Part shown: piece after piece, positions 12,240-24,838 of the stretch | Layout: every line of letters begins with the position of its first letter | How positions within the stretch are numbered: the first letter of the stretch is position 1 | Notes under the pieces: generated by a model | What the model saw: the letters and a program-made list of their open reading frames with translations, nothing else | Told to the model about the DNA's origin: nothing | The model's database searches: none | Position numbers and translations under genes: made by a program | Source of the DNA: Marsupella aquatica | Taxonomy: Eukaryota > Marchantiophyta | Direction: 5' to 3' | DNA length: 64,000 nt | NCBI GenBank assembly: GCA_973895155.1 | Contig: OZ316892.1 | Coordinates: 26,102,001-26,166,000 of the forward strand

Positions 12240-13230
12240 TGTGAAAGCTTTTAAAAGTGCGTCAAGTGGGGAGGTTTATTGCTTTGTTGCCTTCGGGATC
12301 CTGTTTCCTGGTATTTGAAGAATTATAAATTTCAGTGTAAGATTCTAAAGCTGGTTCAAGTGGGGAGATTTATTGCTTTCTTGCATGTTCCATGAGGTCT
12401 TTTGTTCTTTGCAGTGTTTAATATAGTTCTTGACTCCAGTTTGTATCAATCTCTCAGAAGCCTTTATGTAGAACGCCTACACGTGAAATAACACTAAAGA
12501 AAACTGACCCACTCCAGAAGATGATGGAATGACAAGTCAAAAAGTGATTTGCGCTGCGTCAGGTTTCTCATAACATCACAAAGCAAACCAATTCTTTTAG
12601 TGGTAAGACTTATTAATTTCTTGCCTCCACTTTGTGTCTATCTCCCAGAAGCCTTTTATAGAGCGCAACATATGAAATAACACTCAACTAAAGTGACTCA
12701 CTCTAGAACATGAGGTAATGACAAGTCAAAGTCAGTTGGACTGCTTCAGGTTTCCCATAAAAACACAAAGCAAACCAAAACAAAGTCACAAAGTGAAGTT
12801 CTTTTAGTGGTAAGATTTATTACTTTCTTGCCTTCACTTTGTGTCTATCTCCCAGTAGCCTTTCTATAGATAGCCAACATGTGAAATAACACTCAAGAAA
12901 AGTGACTCAATCTAGAAGATGAGGTGATGACAAGTCAAAAAATCAGTTGGGCCCCTTGAGGTTTCCCAATAGAAACACAAACCAAAAGAAAGTCAAAAAG
13001 TGAAGTTCTTTTTGGTGGGAAGATTTATTACTGCTTGCCTCCAGTTTGTGTCATTTTCCCAGAAGCCTTTCTTTAGAAAGCCAACATGTGAAATAACACT
13101 CGACAAAAGTGACCCACTCTAGAAGATGACGTACTGACGTGTCAGAAAGTCAGTTGGGCCGCTTGGGGTTTATAAAAACAAACAAAAAACAAACCAAAAG
13201 AAAGTCAAAAAGTAAAGTTTTTCTCTGGCA
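12240..13230. repeat. Satellite-like tandem array, about 207-bp unit, four copies
   Basis: The phrase ctccactttgtgtctatctc then cagaagcc starts at 12434, 12625, 12832 and 13039, giving spacings of 191, 207 and 207 bp. Each copy also carries gtgaaataacactc, ctagaagatga, gacaagtcaaaa, cagttggg and aaagtgaagttctttt in the same order. A related but different pair (tcaagtggggag(g/a)tttattgctt at about 12265 and 12355) leads into the array. Copies differ by many substitutions, so the array is not recent. Confidence 0.8.
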
Positions 13231-16200
13231 AGCCAATTTATCATGGCCTCAAGTAAGCTCAATTATCAATAGACAAATTCAGTTCAGAAGATGATGTGGA
13301 GTTTGAAAGCGCGAATTGCAGTCCAACTGTTACATTTCATGGCATTTCTTATGACACCAATCCATTCACTTTGCTATGCTTAGGAACTTCCAAGAGACAT
13401 ACCGAGTCATTTTTCCAGGCAAAGTTGAAAACCCTCTGGCAAATAGAGCAAAGGAAAAAAAGACTGAAAAATATTGCCACTAGTTTGCAAGATGTTATAC
13501 ACTACTTTGGGTGAGTTTCTTGACAAACAGTAGTCAATGGCAAATCAAAAATTATCCGTGCTTGAAAGAAAGCCTCTATAGACATGAAGGTAGGTTATGG
13601 AGACTCAAATGACTAAATTCTAGCCACAGTGTGACAAAATAACAAAACAGGGAGAAAAGTACACTGAAAATGCTGTAAACAACCCTATTAAAATTATAAT
13701 GCAATGTCCCGTCACTTTTCACAATGGTCATCTTAGGAATTTGCAGGGCCCAAAAATGGGTAGGAAACAAAACTGGGCCAACAAAAAATGGGTACAAAAC
13801 AAAACAAAACAAAACAACGAAGAGTCATAATGAAATTGGAAAATGGAGGCACCAAGACGCTATAAAAATGGGAGGGGATCGAGGAGAAAAGGGAGGAGGA
13901 GAATCAACAATACTCTCGCCACCCAGGCCATGGTCCTGCTATGGTCCCCTCATGTCAATCATGACATTATGGTTTGCAACATTTGTTAAAGATTATATAC
14001 ACATAGTGAAATCATTCTATTATGGTGTTAAGAGGGCCATTGTGCCATTTTCCTTATGGAAGCCCATATAGAAACTATTTTTAGTTCCCTTGACTTCTGC
14101 CCCAAATGCCTGCCCTAGACCTCTACTCATCTTTCGCTCTCTCATGGACATGCACCATGCACAGAAACTACCTTATTTAAAGAAGAACTTATCCTACATA
14201 AAGACAATCATGACACAATCAATGAAATTTTAGGTGCAATAATCTCTTTGTGTAATTATTTTTTTAACGCAACAACATCTTTTATGCTTTTACATCAACA
14301 ATATCTTCTCCACAACGTCATCTTTTATGCAATGACCTCTTTTGTGGAACTGCATTGATTTGGCATCTTCGGTCTTTTATGGATCTACATCTTCTGAATA
14401 AGATTTTGTATGCATGATCTACATCTTGTAAGCAACAAAATTATTTGTACAGTGCACTGGTATGAACTAGTGGGAATATAATAATTATTTGTACAGTGCA
14501 CTGGTATTGAACTAGTGTGAATATAATGTTCGGCTGGTTTATGTCTATGAGGGTTCTATGGGTCTATTTGAGCACCTTTTAAACTTTTGCACCTCGCAAA
14601 AATAACGAAAAATATTGCCAACTAGACAGTACTGAATAGTGCAAAGGGTGCATTATTGAATCGCACTTGAATGAGTTGCCATGAAAGGACAACTTACTCA
14701 GGGACTTACGGATAGCTCGCGAGAAGAAGACCTCACATAAGTTGAAGGTTTAAGGCAATAAACATAGTTATGAGAGTTGTTGGGAACAAGACATGTCACT
14801 CGATTAGAACTTGCCTTTTAACAAAATACACTTACTATTTCATCATTTCATGAACTGGTCAAGGAGCGAGGCCTCTCGTGTGCGGTCAACATTTCCCATT
14901 TTCCCTCCATTCCTCTGAAACGTTTCTGGCATTTATGATATTTCCTCGTTTCCCTCCATTCCGATTCAGGCTTTCCAATTTATTAGATTTTCCAATATTG
15001 TTTTTTGGGGACAAAATCGCCTCAGAGCAACCTGCGCAATTTTCTACTGTTACTGGAACTGGAAAAGGGTCATATCCATAGACCCGTCAATAAATTTTAT
15101 TGACGCGTCCCAATTTATTCAATTTCCCTTTTTTCTCATTGTTTTGGGAAATGGGTACATCAGATCCAGAGAAAACTGTCAACAAATTCTTCAGTAAAGC
15201 ACTAAAGCTGTCGTTCTGTAGCTGGGAAAGGACACTAACAATAACTCCAAAGAGTGATAAAAAATACTTTCATGCTGTAGCTAAGAAAGGACACTCTTAA
15301 AAAAATATTAAATATAAGGGAGTGCTTGATGTCTGAATACGCAATCTACAAGTGTACAGAATGGATTGGTTTAATGTTGTGCAAATAGTATTGCAGGGCA
15401 TGGTGTTTGCCTAGGAGAATATTGTAAGAGCCTATAGACAATTGATGTTTCCCCACCCTGGTCACACTCTTGGTCATGTAAAATGACCTTGGGTAGATAA
15501 GCACGGGAGTACCTTCTCTTTGTATTTTTGTTGTGTCTCATCTCCTCTATTTAAGCCATTGTACAGCCTAGAACCTATGTTGTGCTATTGCCCGCCTTGT
15601 GCTTCAAGCTCTCTAAAACACTGCCACTCTTTCAAGTCTAGATGCTTATCTCCCATGAAGCACTTGCAACTCACCCTCTGTGTTCCTTATACACACAATG
15701 GGAAAATGTAAAGTTGTAATGATCTTGGCAGAGAATAGTAGAATGGTATTCACACTTTGTTCATATAAAGCTCAGGAAAGGATTTAACTTGGCCCCTCTA
15801 GCATCTTGTGGATTTGATTGAGCACAAAGATGGATTCAGCCCTTGATCACACCCTTTGGATTGTGGGCTATGTCAAAAATCCAAAAAAATACACTATCTC
15901 CACAGTGGTCCTTGTTGGGTCTATTTCTGCAGTACAGGGTGCCAACACTTGACTTGGGGCGCCACTTAATTAGTGACATTCTGACAATACCAACAGCCAC
16001 ATAGTGACTGCCATAGCTGCTGCCCCACCTCACAAGGAGCTTTTCAAAATTTAAACCAATTTGGTATTTTTTTGTAAGGTGTGTACATTTTAATCATGGT
16101 AGTTATTATGACCGATCTCACTCAAATTAAAAAGGTTTGGGGGTTTAAAGTTTAAATCTATCACCACCATAACATAACGTGTTGTGCAATCTCCCTGACA

Positions 16201-16469
16201 GTCAGCCTGCATTGTGCATTATAGTCACTTTTGGCATGCACTCCACTCATGTTCATTGGGATTTTCCTTCGCATGCAATCCATCTCATGTTTATGTTTAT
16301 GATGATAGTCACCTTTCGCACTCACCTGCTAAATTTCGAGATTGAAAGTAATGCAAGAAGACGGCCAAATAATGCCAAGTGCTTGGGTCAAAGCGCTCAT
16401 AAACAATTGAGCCTTTTGGTCACGGACTGGATTTATGAGAGGTTCAAAAGAAAAACGAAAAAACTATGG
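13231..16469. other. AT-rich non-coding stretch
   Basis: No gene recognised. Frames are short and low in complexity. A direct duplication of about 46 bp lies at 14435-14530 (ttatttgtacagtgcactgg twice, each followed by tgaactagtg and gaatataat). Confidence 0.45.
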
Positions 16470-17260
16470 GAGCTTCACTTTGGTTAACAACCCTTCTGCT
16501 GTACACTGGTCACTAATAATGAGAGCTTCAAACCGAAAAGACAAATATACATATATTAGCTTCATTTGGTTAACAACACCTAATCTATGAGAGCTTCAAC
16601 AGAAAAAGCCAAAAAGGGAAAATCTTTGGGAAAATCCCTTTCTACTGTGCATTGATCACTCATCTATGAGTGCTTCAAACCGAAAAGAAGCCTCTATTGT
16701 AGCTTCATTTGGTTAATAACCCTTAACCTATGAGAGCTTCAGCAGAAAAGGGGGAAATCTTGGGGAGCTTCAATTTGGCTAACAACCCCTTCTACTGTGC
16801 ATTGCTCACTCATCTATGACAGCTCCAAACCGAAAAGAAAGCCCTGTGTTAGCTTCATTTGGTTAACGACCCTTAGCCTATAAGAGCTCAAGCAGAAAAT
16901 GGGGAAATCTAGGGGAGCTTCAACTTGGTTAACAACCCCTTCTACTTTGCATTAGTCACCAATCTATAAGCGCTTCAACAGAAAACGAAAACTCTATTTT
17001 AGCTTCATTTGGTTAACAACCTTTAAACTATGACTCTATGAGAGCTTCAGCCGAAAAAGGGGAAATCTGGGGAGCTTCAATTTGGGTAACAACCTCTTTT
17101 ACTGTGCATTGGTCACAGACCTAATCTATAAGAGCTTCAAACGGAAGAAAAGGAAGAAATAGCTTCATTTGGTTAACAACCCCTAACCTATGAGAGCTTC
17201 AACAGAAAATGGGGAAATCTATGGGAGCATCAATTGGTTAACAACGCCTTCTGGATCCAA
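16470..17260. repeat. Tandem array with nested half-units, about 150-bp period
   Basis: About five units each contain two related halves: agcttcatttggttaacaac with aacctatgagagcttcaaca, and ggggagcttcaatttggtta with ccccttctactgtgcattg. The words gagagcttca and ttggttaacaac recur throughout, so the 150-bp unit itself looks like an older duplication of about 75 bp. Confidence 0.8.
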
Positions 17261-18143
17261 AATGAGGAGCACATACGTCCAAACCCCTAAATGGCAGCAG
17301 TGCAATAGCTAGGCTTCCCTAACTTTTGAGACCATAGTGGCCCCAAGACAGCTTCAACCAGTCGTTAAGTGACTAGAGTCTGCAGTACAGATGAGCTCCC
17401 AAAGACTTGGGGACATGTAGGCCTTCAATCTAGGTGCACATTCCAATAGGGCTTATCCCTTTTTCCTCAACCATTTTGCTTCTTTTTTTGGGCACTTTTT
17501 GTAAGTGCAAAGAGGGCTGCATTAATCCACAGATGTATAAGTGCAAAGCCCTTATAAGAGTTTATGCCCACCTATCAGTAAGCACACAATTCCTTTCAGT
17601 TACAAGTAGTGATAAGGGCAGGTCATTTTGTCATAGAGTAAAATTTGCAAGGTAGGGGATTAGTTTTAGGGTTGGAATGTTCAATTTACGAAGGAAGTCA
17701 AGAGAATGTGGCTTACAAATGGCCCATTATCTGTACATTCTTATGGATAAATGCAAATTCCAAGTATTTGCAGGTATGTCGTAAATCCGAACGTAAATCT
17801 TGTTTGGTACAAAGGTTACCCGGCAGGTAACCATTTCTATCACACTCTCCTATTCTCAGAATTTAGTGCCCTAACATACATAGCGGGACAACCTTTTTAC
17901 AAACAATATTTATGTATGGTAATCCAGGTCTGGGCTGGGTTTTAGTCTGTAACCCTGCTACATGGATGTTCAAAAAAGCTTCCCGGCTGCCTACGGTCAG
18001 CTTATTCTCACATTCTGGATGCAAGGTTACGGCCCAGTAACCCCTAACCATACATTGGTTATCCTATACAAAATGCAAATGCTCATTGAGTGCACACCAT
18101 AGGCTTCTTCAGCAAGTGTGCACTTAGAAAGAGGTCATTGTGC
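17261..18143. other. Unannotated stretch; no gene recognised
   Basis: Only short frames without family motifs. No repeat of note. Confidence 0.4.
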
Positions 18144-18146
18144 TAA

Positions 18147-19102
18147 GAGTATCTCCAATGGTGGGGTCAAATGAATCAATAACTGCTTAAAGGAGGATAT
18201 AGTGGATGATTCTGGAGGGATGGTTTCCCAATGGTGGACCCTGTCCCAGCAGTTCCACTTTGGAGAGTCTAGAGGTCAAAGAATAGAGACCTGTCCTCGA
18301 TTCCCATCTAAGTATGAAGAGATTCCACCACATGTCACAAGATTGTGGTATACACTTAAGATTTTGAAGATGTGAATGCCAACACTTCACTTTGGAGAGG
18401 ATAATAGTCAAAGATAGGGGGACCGCTAAAGACTGAATTTAAAATGAGGGCTTTGCTAATTTTTGGGCCTCCAAAGGATGGACCCTAAATTTGGAGAGGT
18501 ACAGTGGTCAAAGATAGGGGAATCTGCTAGTGACTGAATCCAACATGGGGGCTTTGCCAATGGCTAATTTGAAGAGGTTAGGGTATATGGGAGAACCTCT
18601 AGTGACCAAATCCAACATGGGAGCTTAGCCTATTTCCAGGCCTCTTAAGGATGGGCTAGAAATTTTGAGTAGACAGAGGTCACAGACAAAGGGGATAGCT
18701 AGTGAGTAAATCCCACATGGGGGCTTTGCTTATATCCTGGCTGCCAAAGCATGGCTGCATTTGGAGAGGATGGAGGCAGTAAAGGGGAACTGCTAGTGAC
18801 TGAATCCAACATGGAGGCTTTGCTAATTTCCGGCCCGCCAAAAGATGGCTAAATTTGGAAACAGATAGAGGTAGATAGGGGGAACCGCTTACTGACGGAA
18901 TCCAACATGGCGGCGTTGCATATTTCCAGGCCTCCAAAGTACGGGCTAGATCCGGAGAGGAAAGAGATCAGCGATAGAGGGAACGGCTGGTGACTTGGTG
19001 AGGGAATCCAAGATGGGGGCGCTTTGGCTGATATTCAGGCCTCCAAAAAACAGGCCAAATTTAGCACTCATTCACTCAAGCCCTAAACCGTTGGAGATGC
19101 TC
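18147..19102. mobile_element. PIF/Harbinger-like MITE filled by a tandem array
   Basis: The left end gagtatctccaatggt and the right end, read in reverse, gagcatctccaacggt are inverted repeats with two mismatches. Both ends are followed outwards by TAA (18144-18146 and 19103-19105). A 3-bp TWA target duplication is typical of PIF/Harbinger elements. The inside from about 18400 to 19050 consists of roughly 100-bp repeats, each with aatccaacatgggggcttt, catttccaggcctccaaa, a variant of tttggagagg, and aaagataggggga. There is no transposase frame. The 956-bp size is large for a MITE and is explained by the array. Confidence 0.7.
18400..19050. repeat. Tandem repeats of about 100 bp inside the MITE
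   Basis: The phrase aatccaacatgg or a one-base variant occurs near 18538, 18609, 18705, 18803, 18899 and 19006, each followed by a gctttg-like block and cctccaaa. Copies are diverged from one another. Confidence 0.75.
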
Positions 19103-19105
19103 TAA

Positions 19106-21434
19106 CCCAAGGTTAACGTTAACGATCGGATTAGTGGTAACCCAGTTTCTGCCATTCACCCAACGGAAAGAGTTTTGCAGTTTGCACGATTGTAGAGGAA
19201 CAGTGGTACAGTGCAGAGTACTCCAGACTCGTGTGATGCGAAGATCGAGAAAGTACCACAGTCGTTGTGTCCAGTATACTACTGAAGAGTGTCACTGACT
19301 GTCTGTGGAGGCGAGGATCTTCTCTGAGGGCTCTGAGCTTCTCAATCGATCCATCAATGCCAGAGCGCCCGCAAGCTGCACGCCATGCTTCGCGTCGCCG
19401 CTGCAGTGCTGCTGCTCCGACAAACGGATGGAGCTTTTCTGTTTGCTGGCTGGACTCCCCTGACAAGCAGACCAAACCAACATCAAACAGTAACTTGGCT
19501 ACAGTGTGTATGATTGATTAATTGAGTGATTCAGCACTCCTGTCTCGGTGCATCGCTGCATCCTGCTGAGTCCTGAATTCTGATGCGGAGTGCTGATTCC
19601 TGACTGATCGGAATAATTTTTGTTACGAGGAAGCGATTCTCTGTGGCTCGCTCGCTCGCTCGCTCCACTGCTCCGGTTCTTCCGCTTGCTCATGTGGAGG
19701 AGTTATCTCCTTCGTGGTGCGTGGTGGTGACGGTGGACTGGTGGTGCTGCTGTTCGTGTGCGCTCTGAGCCTTCCCCGCATCTCCTAACTTAGTCATGTC
19801 GTCTTGAAACTTCGTGGGTAGCGCGCATGAACAGAGAGGAGGGACATAGTCATCAATGGTCTCGAGAAAAGAAAGGAGAGGGAGCTGAGTTGAGTTGAGT
19901 TGAGTCGAGTCGAGTGGAGAGGAGAAGGGAAGAGAAGAGAGGATTGATGAGTCGTGGTCTGCTTCACTTATGATTGTGGGCGTTTTCAAGGCTTCTCGTC
20001 CACGGTGCTGCGATGCAGGAGGACTACGTGGAGGGACTTGACTCGTGAGGGAGCTCGTACCACTGGTGCTGCTGCTGGTTCTGGCCTCGTTATGAGATAT
20101 GGAGAGCAGTGAACAACAACCGAAGTCGAGTGCCGCATGAGTCTCGCTGCCATTGATACATCCCTGGGAGCTATTACGAGACAATAAGCAGGAACGAGCG
20201 AGCAACGCGGTTGCGCAGAGAGTAAGTACGAGAATGGAACAGTCTGGCTGGGAATACCACTGTGGCGCTGTGGACCTCCTTGTCTTGAATGAACGTGTCT
20301 AGAGTGCGTGTCTTGAAGGCGTGTATTTAATGCTCCGTAAAAGCGCTTTGGAATGTGCTCACGTCATCTCGGAATTGGCAGCGTGACCCTTCTTGAACAT
20401 GAATGTCTTGAATGCGGCTCTCCTGAAGGCATCTTGAACATTTTTTGCCCCAATGATCGAGCGTGAGATTGTTTGGTGGGGTGGGAAGGCATATTATTAT
20501 CAGCAATATCTGCCACTTTCTGTGTAACTCGGGCTTGTGGATGTGTACAGCTCCATGTCTGAAGAATCATGATGCTGGCGGCAAAACGATTTTTGTGGCT
20601 GGGGACAGAACCTTCAGTATAGGTTCGAATTGCCAATGATGGACATTGTCGCGGTGAGGTCTAACGAAGGCTTACAGGATACAGTGCTCGGTGAAGCTGA
20701 GAGAAGTAGAGCAGGCTGGCCATGCAGTTGAAAGAAGGAAGTCGGAAAGGAGTTAGCTCGGGCTTCTTCAAGGTGGACGAGACTCGAAAGTTTGACCAGG
20801 AGCTCTCCTCGGAGGAATTGTCACCGTAAGTGGATCGACTTAAAGAAGGCTAAGCCCGTCCTTGATAGCGAGCTGAGCCAGTCGAACGTGGCGATCTGGG
20901 AATTTGACAGTGCACCCTGCGAGCTATCAGACCAGCAATCAGAAGTCCTAGGTACTACAGTGTTAGTGTAGGCCAAATTAGAGGTTTCGCACTCGATTTG
21001 TCGGTGCGACTGAACTGTTGGTGAAGAGCTTCCAAGCTGAAGGCAAGCCTCCCGGGTTCTGCCGCATTTCTTTTGTCACTCCTTTCCTTTGCTTCGTGGC
21101 GCTTGTAGTGACGTTGTAGGCATTGAAGTGTATTCTCAGTGATTAGATCCCAGTGGAGGGCTCTTTGGAATCCATCTCTTTGCAGTGCCCAGAGAGGGTT
21201 ATAGAGGCCTACGGTAAAGTGTTTGAAACTGTAGAGTTCAGCAGCAAAACCTTGGGGGTGACAGGTGACAGTTAATTCGTGAGCAAAGGATGCGAGTTGC
21301 TCATAACGGCTGCACAATACATGGCTTGAAAATGTCGCTAGATTTCGGTCTTCCCACGCGCAGTACAAAGGGGAGCAGCGCCACAGCAGCTTGTTGCCAA
21401 TTCTGCAGCTGATGAGGGATCATTTGATCCAATC
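19106..21434 (+). promoter_or_regulatory. Long presumed promoter and leader of the receptor-kinase gene
   Basis: The 2.3 kb upstream of the receptor-kinase start has no recognisable protein. It includes a GA-rich tract at 19880-19945 (gagttgagttgagttgagtc then gagaagggaagagaagagag), typical of plant core promoters and leaders. Minus-strand frames of 171 and 137 codons at 19690-20205 and 20955-21368 have no recognisable motif and their composition reflects the GA-rich plus strand. The part from 20280 onward is the segment duplicated at 6.2-7.07 kb. Several short upstream ATGs exist, but no transcription start can be fixed. Confidence 0.45.
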
Positions 21435-24400
21435 ATGAGAGAGTCATCAGCAAACGCTGACATGGCGCTCTTAAGGAAATCACGTCCTACTGCTCGGAAG
21501 TCTCCGTATTCACCTATTTCACAGCATTGTAAAAACGTTCGGGTAGCGACTGGAGGCTTGCTATGGGTTTCATGTCTGGTGCATTTACTTCTTGGCGGAG
21601 TGTCAAGCGCAAGGGCAGTGCCGCTCATCAGCGACGATGTAATGGCTCTGCTGGTTTTCAAGGGCGGACTCAGCGATCCCAACTCGGTGCTTAGTTCTTG
21701 GAATGACAACGACTCCAACCCATGCAAGTGGAATGGAGTTATCTGCAGACCGAGCAGTGGCAGAGTCACACAGTTGAATCTGGTAGGACTCTCTCTGTCA
21801 GGGTCAATCGGGAGAGCTCTGCTGAAGCTAGACCAGCTGGAGAGTGTCAACTTGGCTTATAACAACTTCTCCGGCATCATCAACCCAGAGCTTGCCCAGA
21901 TTCCAAAGCTGGGATCGATGAACTTTAGTCACAACGCCCTCAGCGGTACCATACCGTCCGAATTTGGCAATGCTGGAAGCCTCTACTCCCTTGATCTGTC
22001 CAACAATGGTCTCTCGGGACCACTCCCTCCGCAGATCTTTTCAAACGATTGCCAGAGCTTGCGGTACATCTCCGTGGCTAATAACCGGCTTGAGGGCCCG
22101 ATACCTCTCTCCGTTGGCTCTTGCTTGGAACTGCAGGAACTGAACTTCTCTTCTAATTCTTTCTCTGGGGAAATTCCGGACGGAATTTGGGCTCTGGCAG
22201 GTTTGCAACTTATGGACCTTTCCTACAATTCTCTCTCCGGCCAAATTCCAGTGGGTGTTGGTTTCTTGACCAATCTGACTTCCCTGAGTCTCCAGGGAAA
22301 TGGCTTTTCAGGGCAAGTCCCCTCAGAGCTTGGCAACTGTGGGCTCCTGCAGGAACTGGTTCTGAACTCGAACCACTTCTCTGGCGAGCTGCCTCTCCAG
22401 CTGGGCAACTTGAGGTTTCTCAAGGTACTTGACGTGGGTTGGAACTATTTATCCGGTAGCATCCCGTCTTGGCTCTTCAACATGATATATTTGACGTCGC
22501 TCAATTTGGCCGGGAACCAATTTGGAGGCCAGATCCCTTCGTCTTTCCGGTCCCTGCAGACGCTGGAGAACATCGACCTCAGTTGGAATAACCTCTCTGG
22601 GAACATTCCCCTCGAGCTGACTACTCTTCATAGCCTCCGGGTGATCCGTCTGTCCAACAATTTCTTCACTGGAGGTGTTCCCGATTACTCTTCAAATGGC
22701 GGCTGTCAAAATCTACAGTGGCTGGACCTATCTCACAATGGCCTTTCCGGTGCTGTTCCCCCCAATCTTTCGTCCTGCTCCAGCCTCCACTATTTGAGCT
22801 TATCCGGAAACATGCTAACGTCGTATGTTCCTGACTTCGATTCTCTGCCTTTTCTGGCTGTCCTTGACCTCAGCGACAACTATCTGATCGGCACCATTCC
22901 CGCCAGCTTAGGAAACGCTCCTTCAACTCGAATATTGCGGCTGAATGGCAATTCTCTCAATGGCTCCTTGCCAGGCGAGCTTGGCAATGCGACTTCTCTT
23001 GTAGACTTGTAAGTTGGCTTTCGTCGTCTCGTTTCTTTCCATATTGTACCTTGCTAGATGTTAGTTGAGTGAAGTTGGTGCGTCTGCCATGCTGATAAAA
23101 GAGCAAATTCGGAGGACGCGTAGGTTGAACGGGATGCGTATGAACAAAGATGAAACCCCTTCGGTATCTCGTGAAAATCGTGCCATCAAGAACTGAACAC
23201 GGGGTACTCCCTACCTCTCTCAGCAGCTGCGAACGTACCCCGTAAATGCAACGGAACGTAACTGGGTGCTCCTTGAGGGCATCTACAGGAACAGTTGAAC
23301 GCAAGTCGATATACTCACAATGATGGTAGCTGTGATGTTTTCTGAATGCCGGCCGTCTCACTGCTGTCTTGCACTGTAACAGGAATATTGCTCAAAACAA
23401 TTTGACAGGACCGATTCCGAACGATTTAGGCCGGCTCGTAAACCTGGAGTTTCTGGACCTCTCGATCAATTTCTTAACGGGACAGATACCAGACGATCTG
23501 AGCCAACTGCAAAATCTTCAGGCGATAAACGTCTCTCATAATCAATTGCAGGGTCCTATACCCACTGGTGGTGTCTTTAATCATACGAACACCTCTGCGT
23601 TTGACCAGAATACGGGGCTCTGTGGATCAGCTGTCAACCTCTCGTGTTCAACATTTCCCAACCCACTCATCATAAATCCAAACGACCCGAATTCACAGCC
23701 AGGAGGCCTCTCTCCCCTGTTCAAGAGCAAGAGAAGTCAGACTATATTGAGCGTCTCGGCTATTACGTCTATTTCGGCTGCAGCGGCTATTGCATTGGGA
23801 GTGATTATGGTTACTTTATTGAACATGTACGCCCAGACGAGGCGCAGGTCGAATGTCTGCACCGTCGACAGCGATCCTCAATCTCCAAATACCGCTGAGA
23901 TGGCAATGGGGAAATTGGTGATGTTCACTCGGAAAAGTGACCTCAAGTCGGATGACTGGATGACAAGCACACACGCAATATTCAACAAAGATTGTGAGAT
24001 TGGCAGGGGCGGTTTTGGTACCGTGTTCAAAGCCGTTTTGGCGCATGGCGAGACTGTTGCTGTGAAGAAGCTGATGGTGGGGAGCCTTGTTAAGACCCGC
24101 GACGATTTTGAAAAGGTCGTTCATATGCTCGGAAATGTTAGGCACCCACATCTTGTAAGCTTGCAAGGCTATTACTGGACAGAGCAACTACAGCTTCTGG
24201 TCTATGACTACCTTCAGAATGGTAATTTGTACAGCCAACTGCACGAAAGGCGAGAAGATGAGCCCCCATTGAGCTGGCGCGTGAGATTTAAGATTGCCCT
24301 AGGTACAGCTAACGGGCTTGCTCACCTTCACCATGGATGTACCCCACAACTCATACATTACGATGTGAAGTCCACCAATATTCTACTTGACCAAGCGTAT

Positions 24401-24838
24401 GAGGCACGTCTATCAGATTACTCTCTCGCCAAGCTTCTACCAAAGCTGGACTCCTACGTGATGAGCAGTAAAATGCAGAGTGCCTTGGGCTATATGGCAC
24501 CAGAGTTTGCATGTCAAAGCCTGAAAATTACAGAAAAGTGCGATGTGTATGGGTTCGGAGTTTTGCTGCTGGAGCTTGTTACAGGACGACGGCCCGTAGA
24601 ATATATGGAAGATGATGTTGTAATATTGTGTGACTTTGTACGTGCTCTGCTGGACGAAGGTCGGGCCCTTTCCTGTGTTGACCCGAAGCTTCGCCTTTTC
24701 CCTGAAGACGAAGTTCTTCCCATCATCAAACTTGGTCTTATTTGCACATCACAAGTTCCTTCGAATCGCCCTTCCATGGCAGAAGTTGTGCAGATTTTGG
24801 AGCTCATCAGGCCTCTGGTCGAAAGTCGAGGTTCTTAA
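21435..24838 (+). CDS. LRR receptor-like kinase, IRK/PXC2 type
   Basis: Exons 21435-23008 and 23383-24838 join across a 374-bp GT-AG intron to 1,009 residues; the join restores ..VDLNIAQNNLTG inside a repeat. Residues about 39-61 form a signal peptide, 65-107 the LRR N-cap with NPCKWNGVIC, 113-585 about twenty plant-type leucine-rich repeats (NxLSGxIP), 646-671 a transmembrane helix, then a juxtamembrane stretch and a kinase domain at about 728-1000. Glycine loop is GRGGFGTVF (732-740), the lysine is Lys753. The catalytic loop reads HYDVKSTN (Asp852) instead of HRD, the metal loop DYS (Asp870) instead of DFG, and the activation segment ends SALGYMAPEF. The blocks EYMEDDVV and GLICTSQVPSNRP mark the IRK/PXC2 group, whose known members act at the plasma membrane in cell division and vascular patterning. 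The start is uncertain: Met10 (21462) would remove an odd N-terminal extension. Confidence 0.9.

Noticed and set aside
19690-20205. 171-codon minus-strand frame rich in Ser and Thr
   Set aside because: Composition follows the GA-rich plus strand (TQLNSTQL-type repeats), so the frame is a by-product of simple sequence.
20615-20645. ggttcgaattgcc as a tRNA B-box
   Set aside because: No A-box or cloverleaf could be drawn around it; the same holds for gggttcgaag near 7250.
20955-21368. 137-codon minus-strand frame in the receptor-kinase leader
   Set aside because: The homologous DNA at 6.5-6.8 kb does not keep the frame, so there is no sign of selection on a protein.
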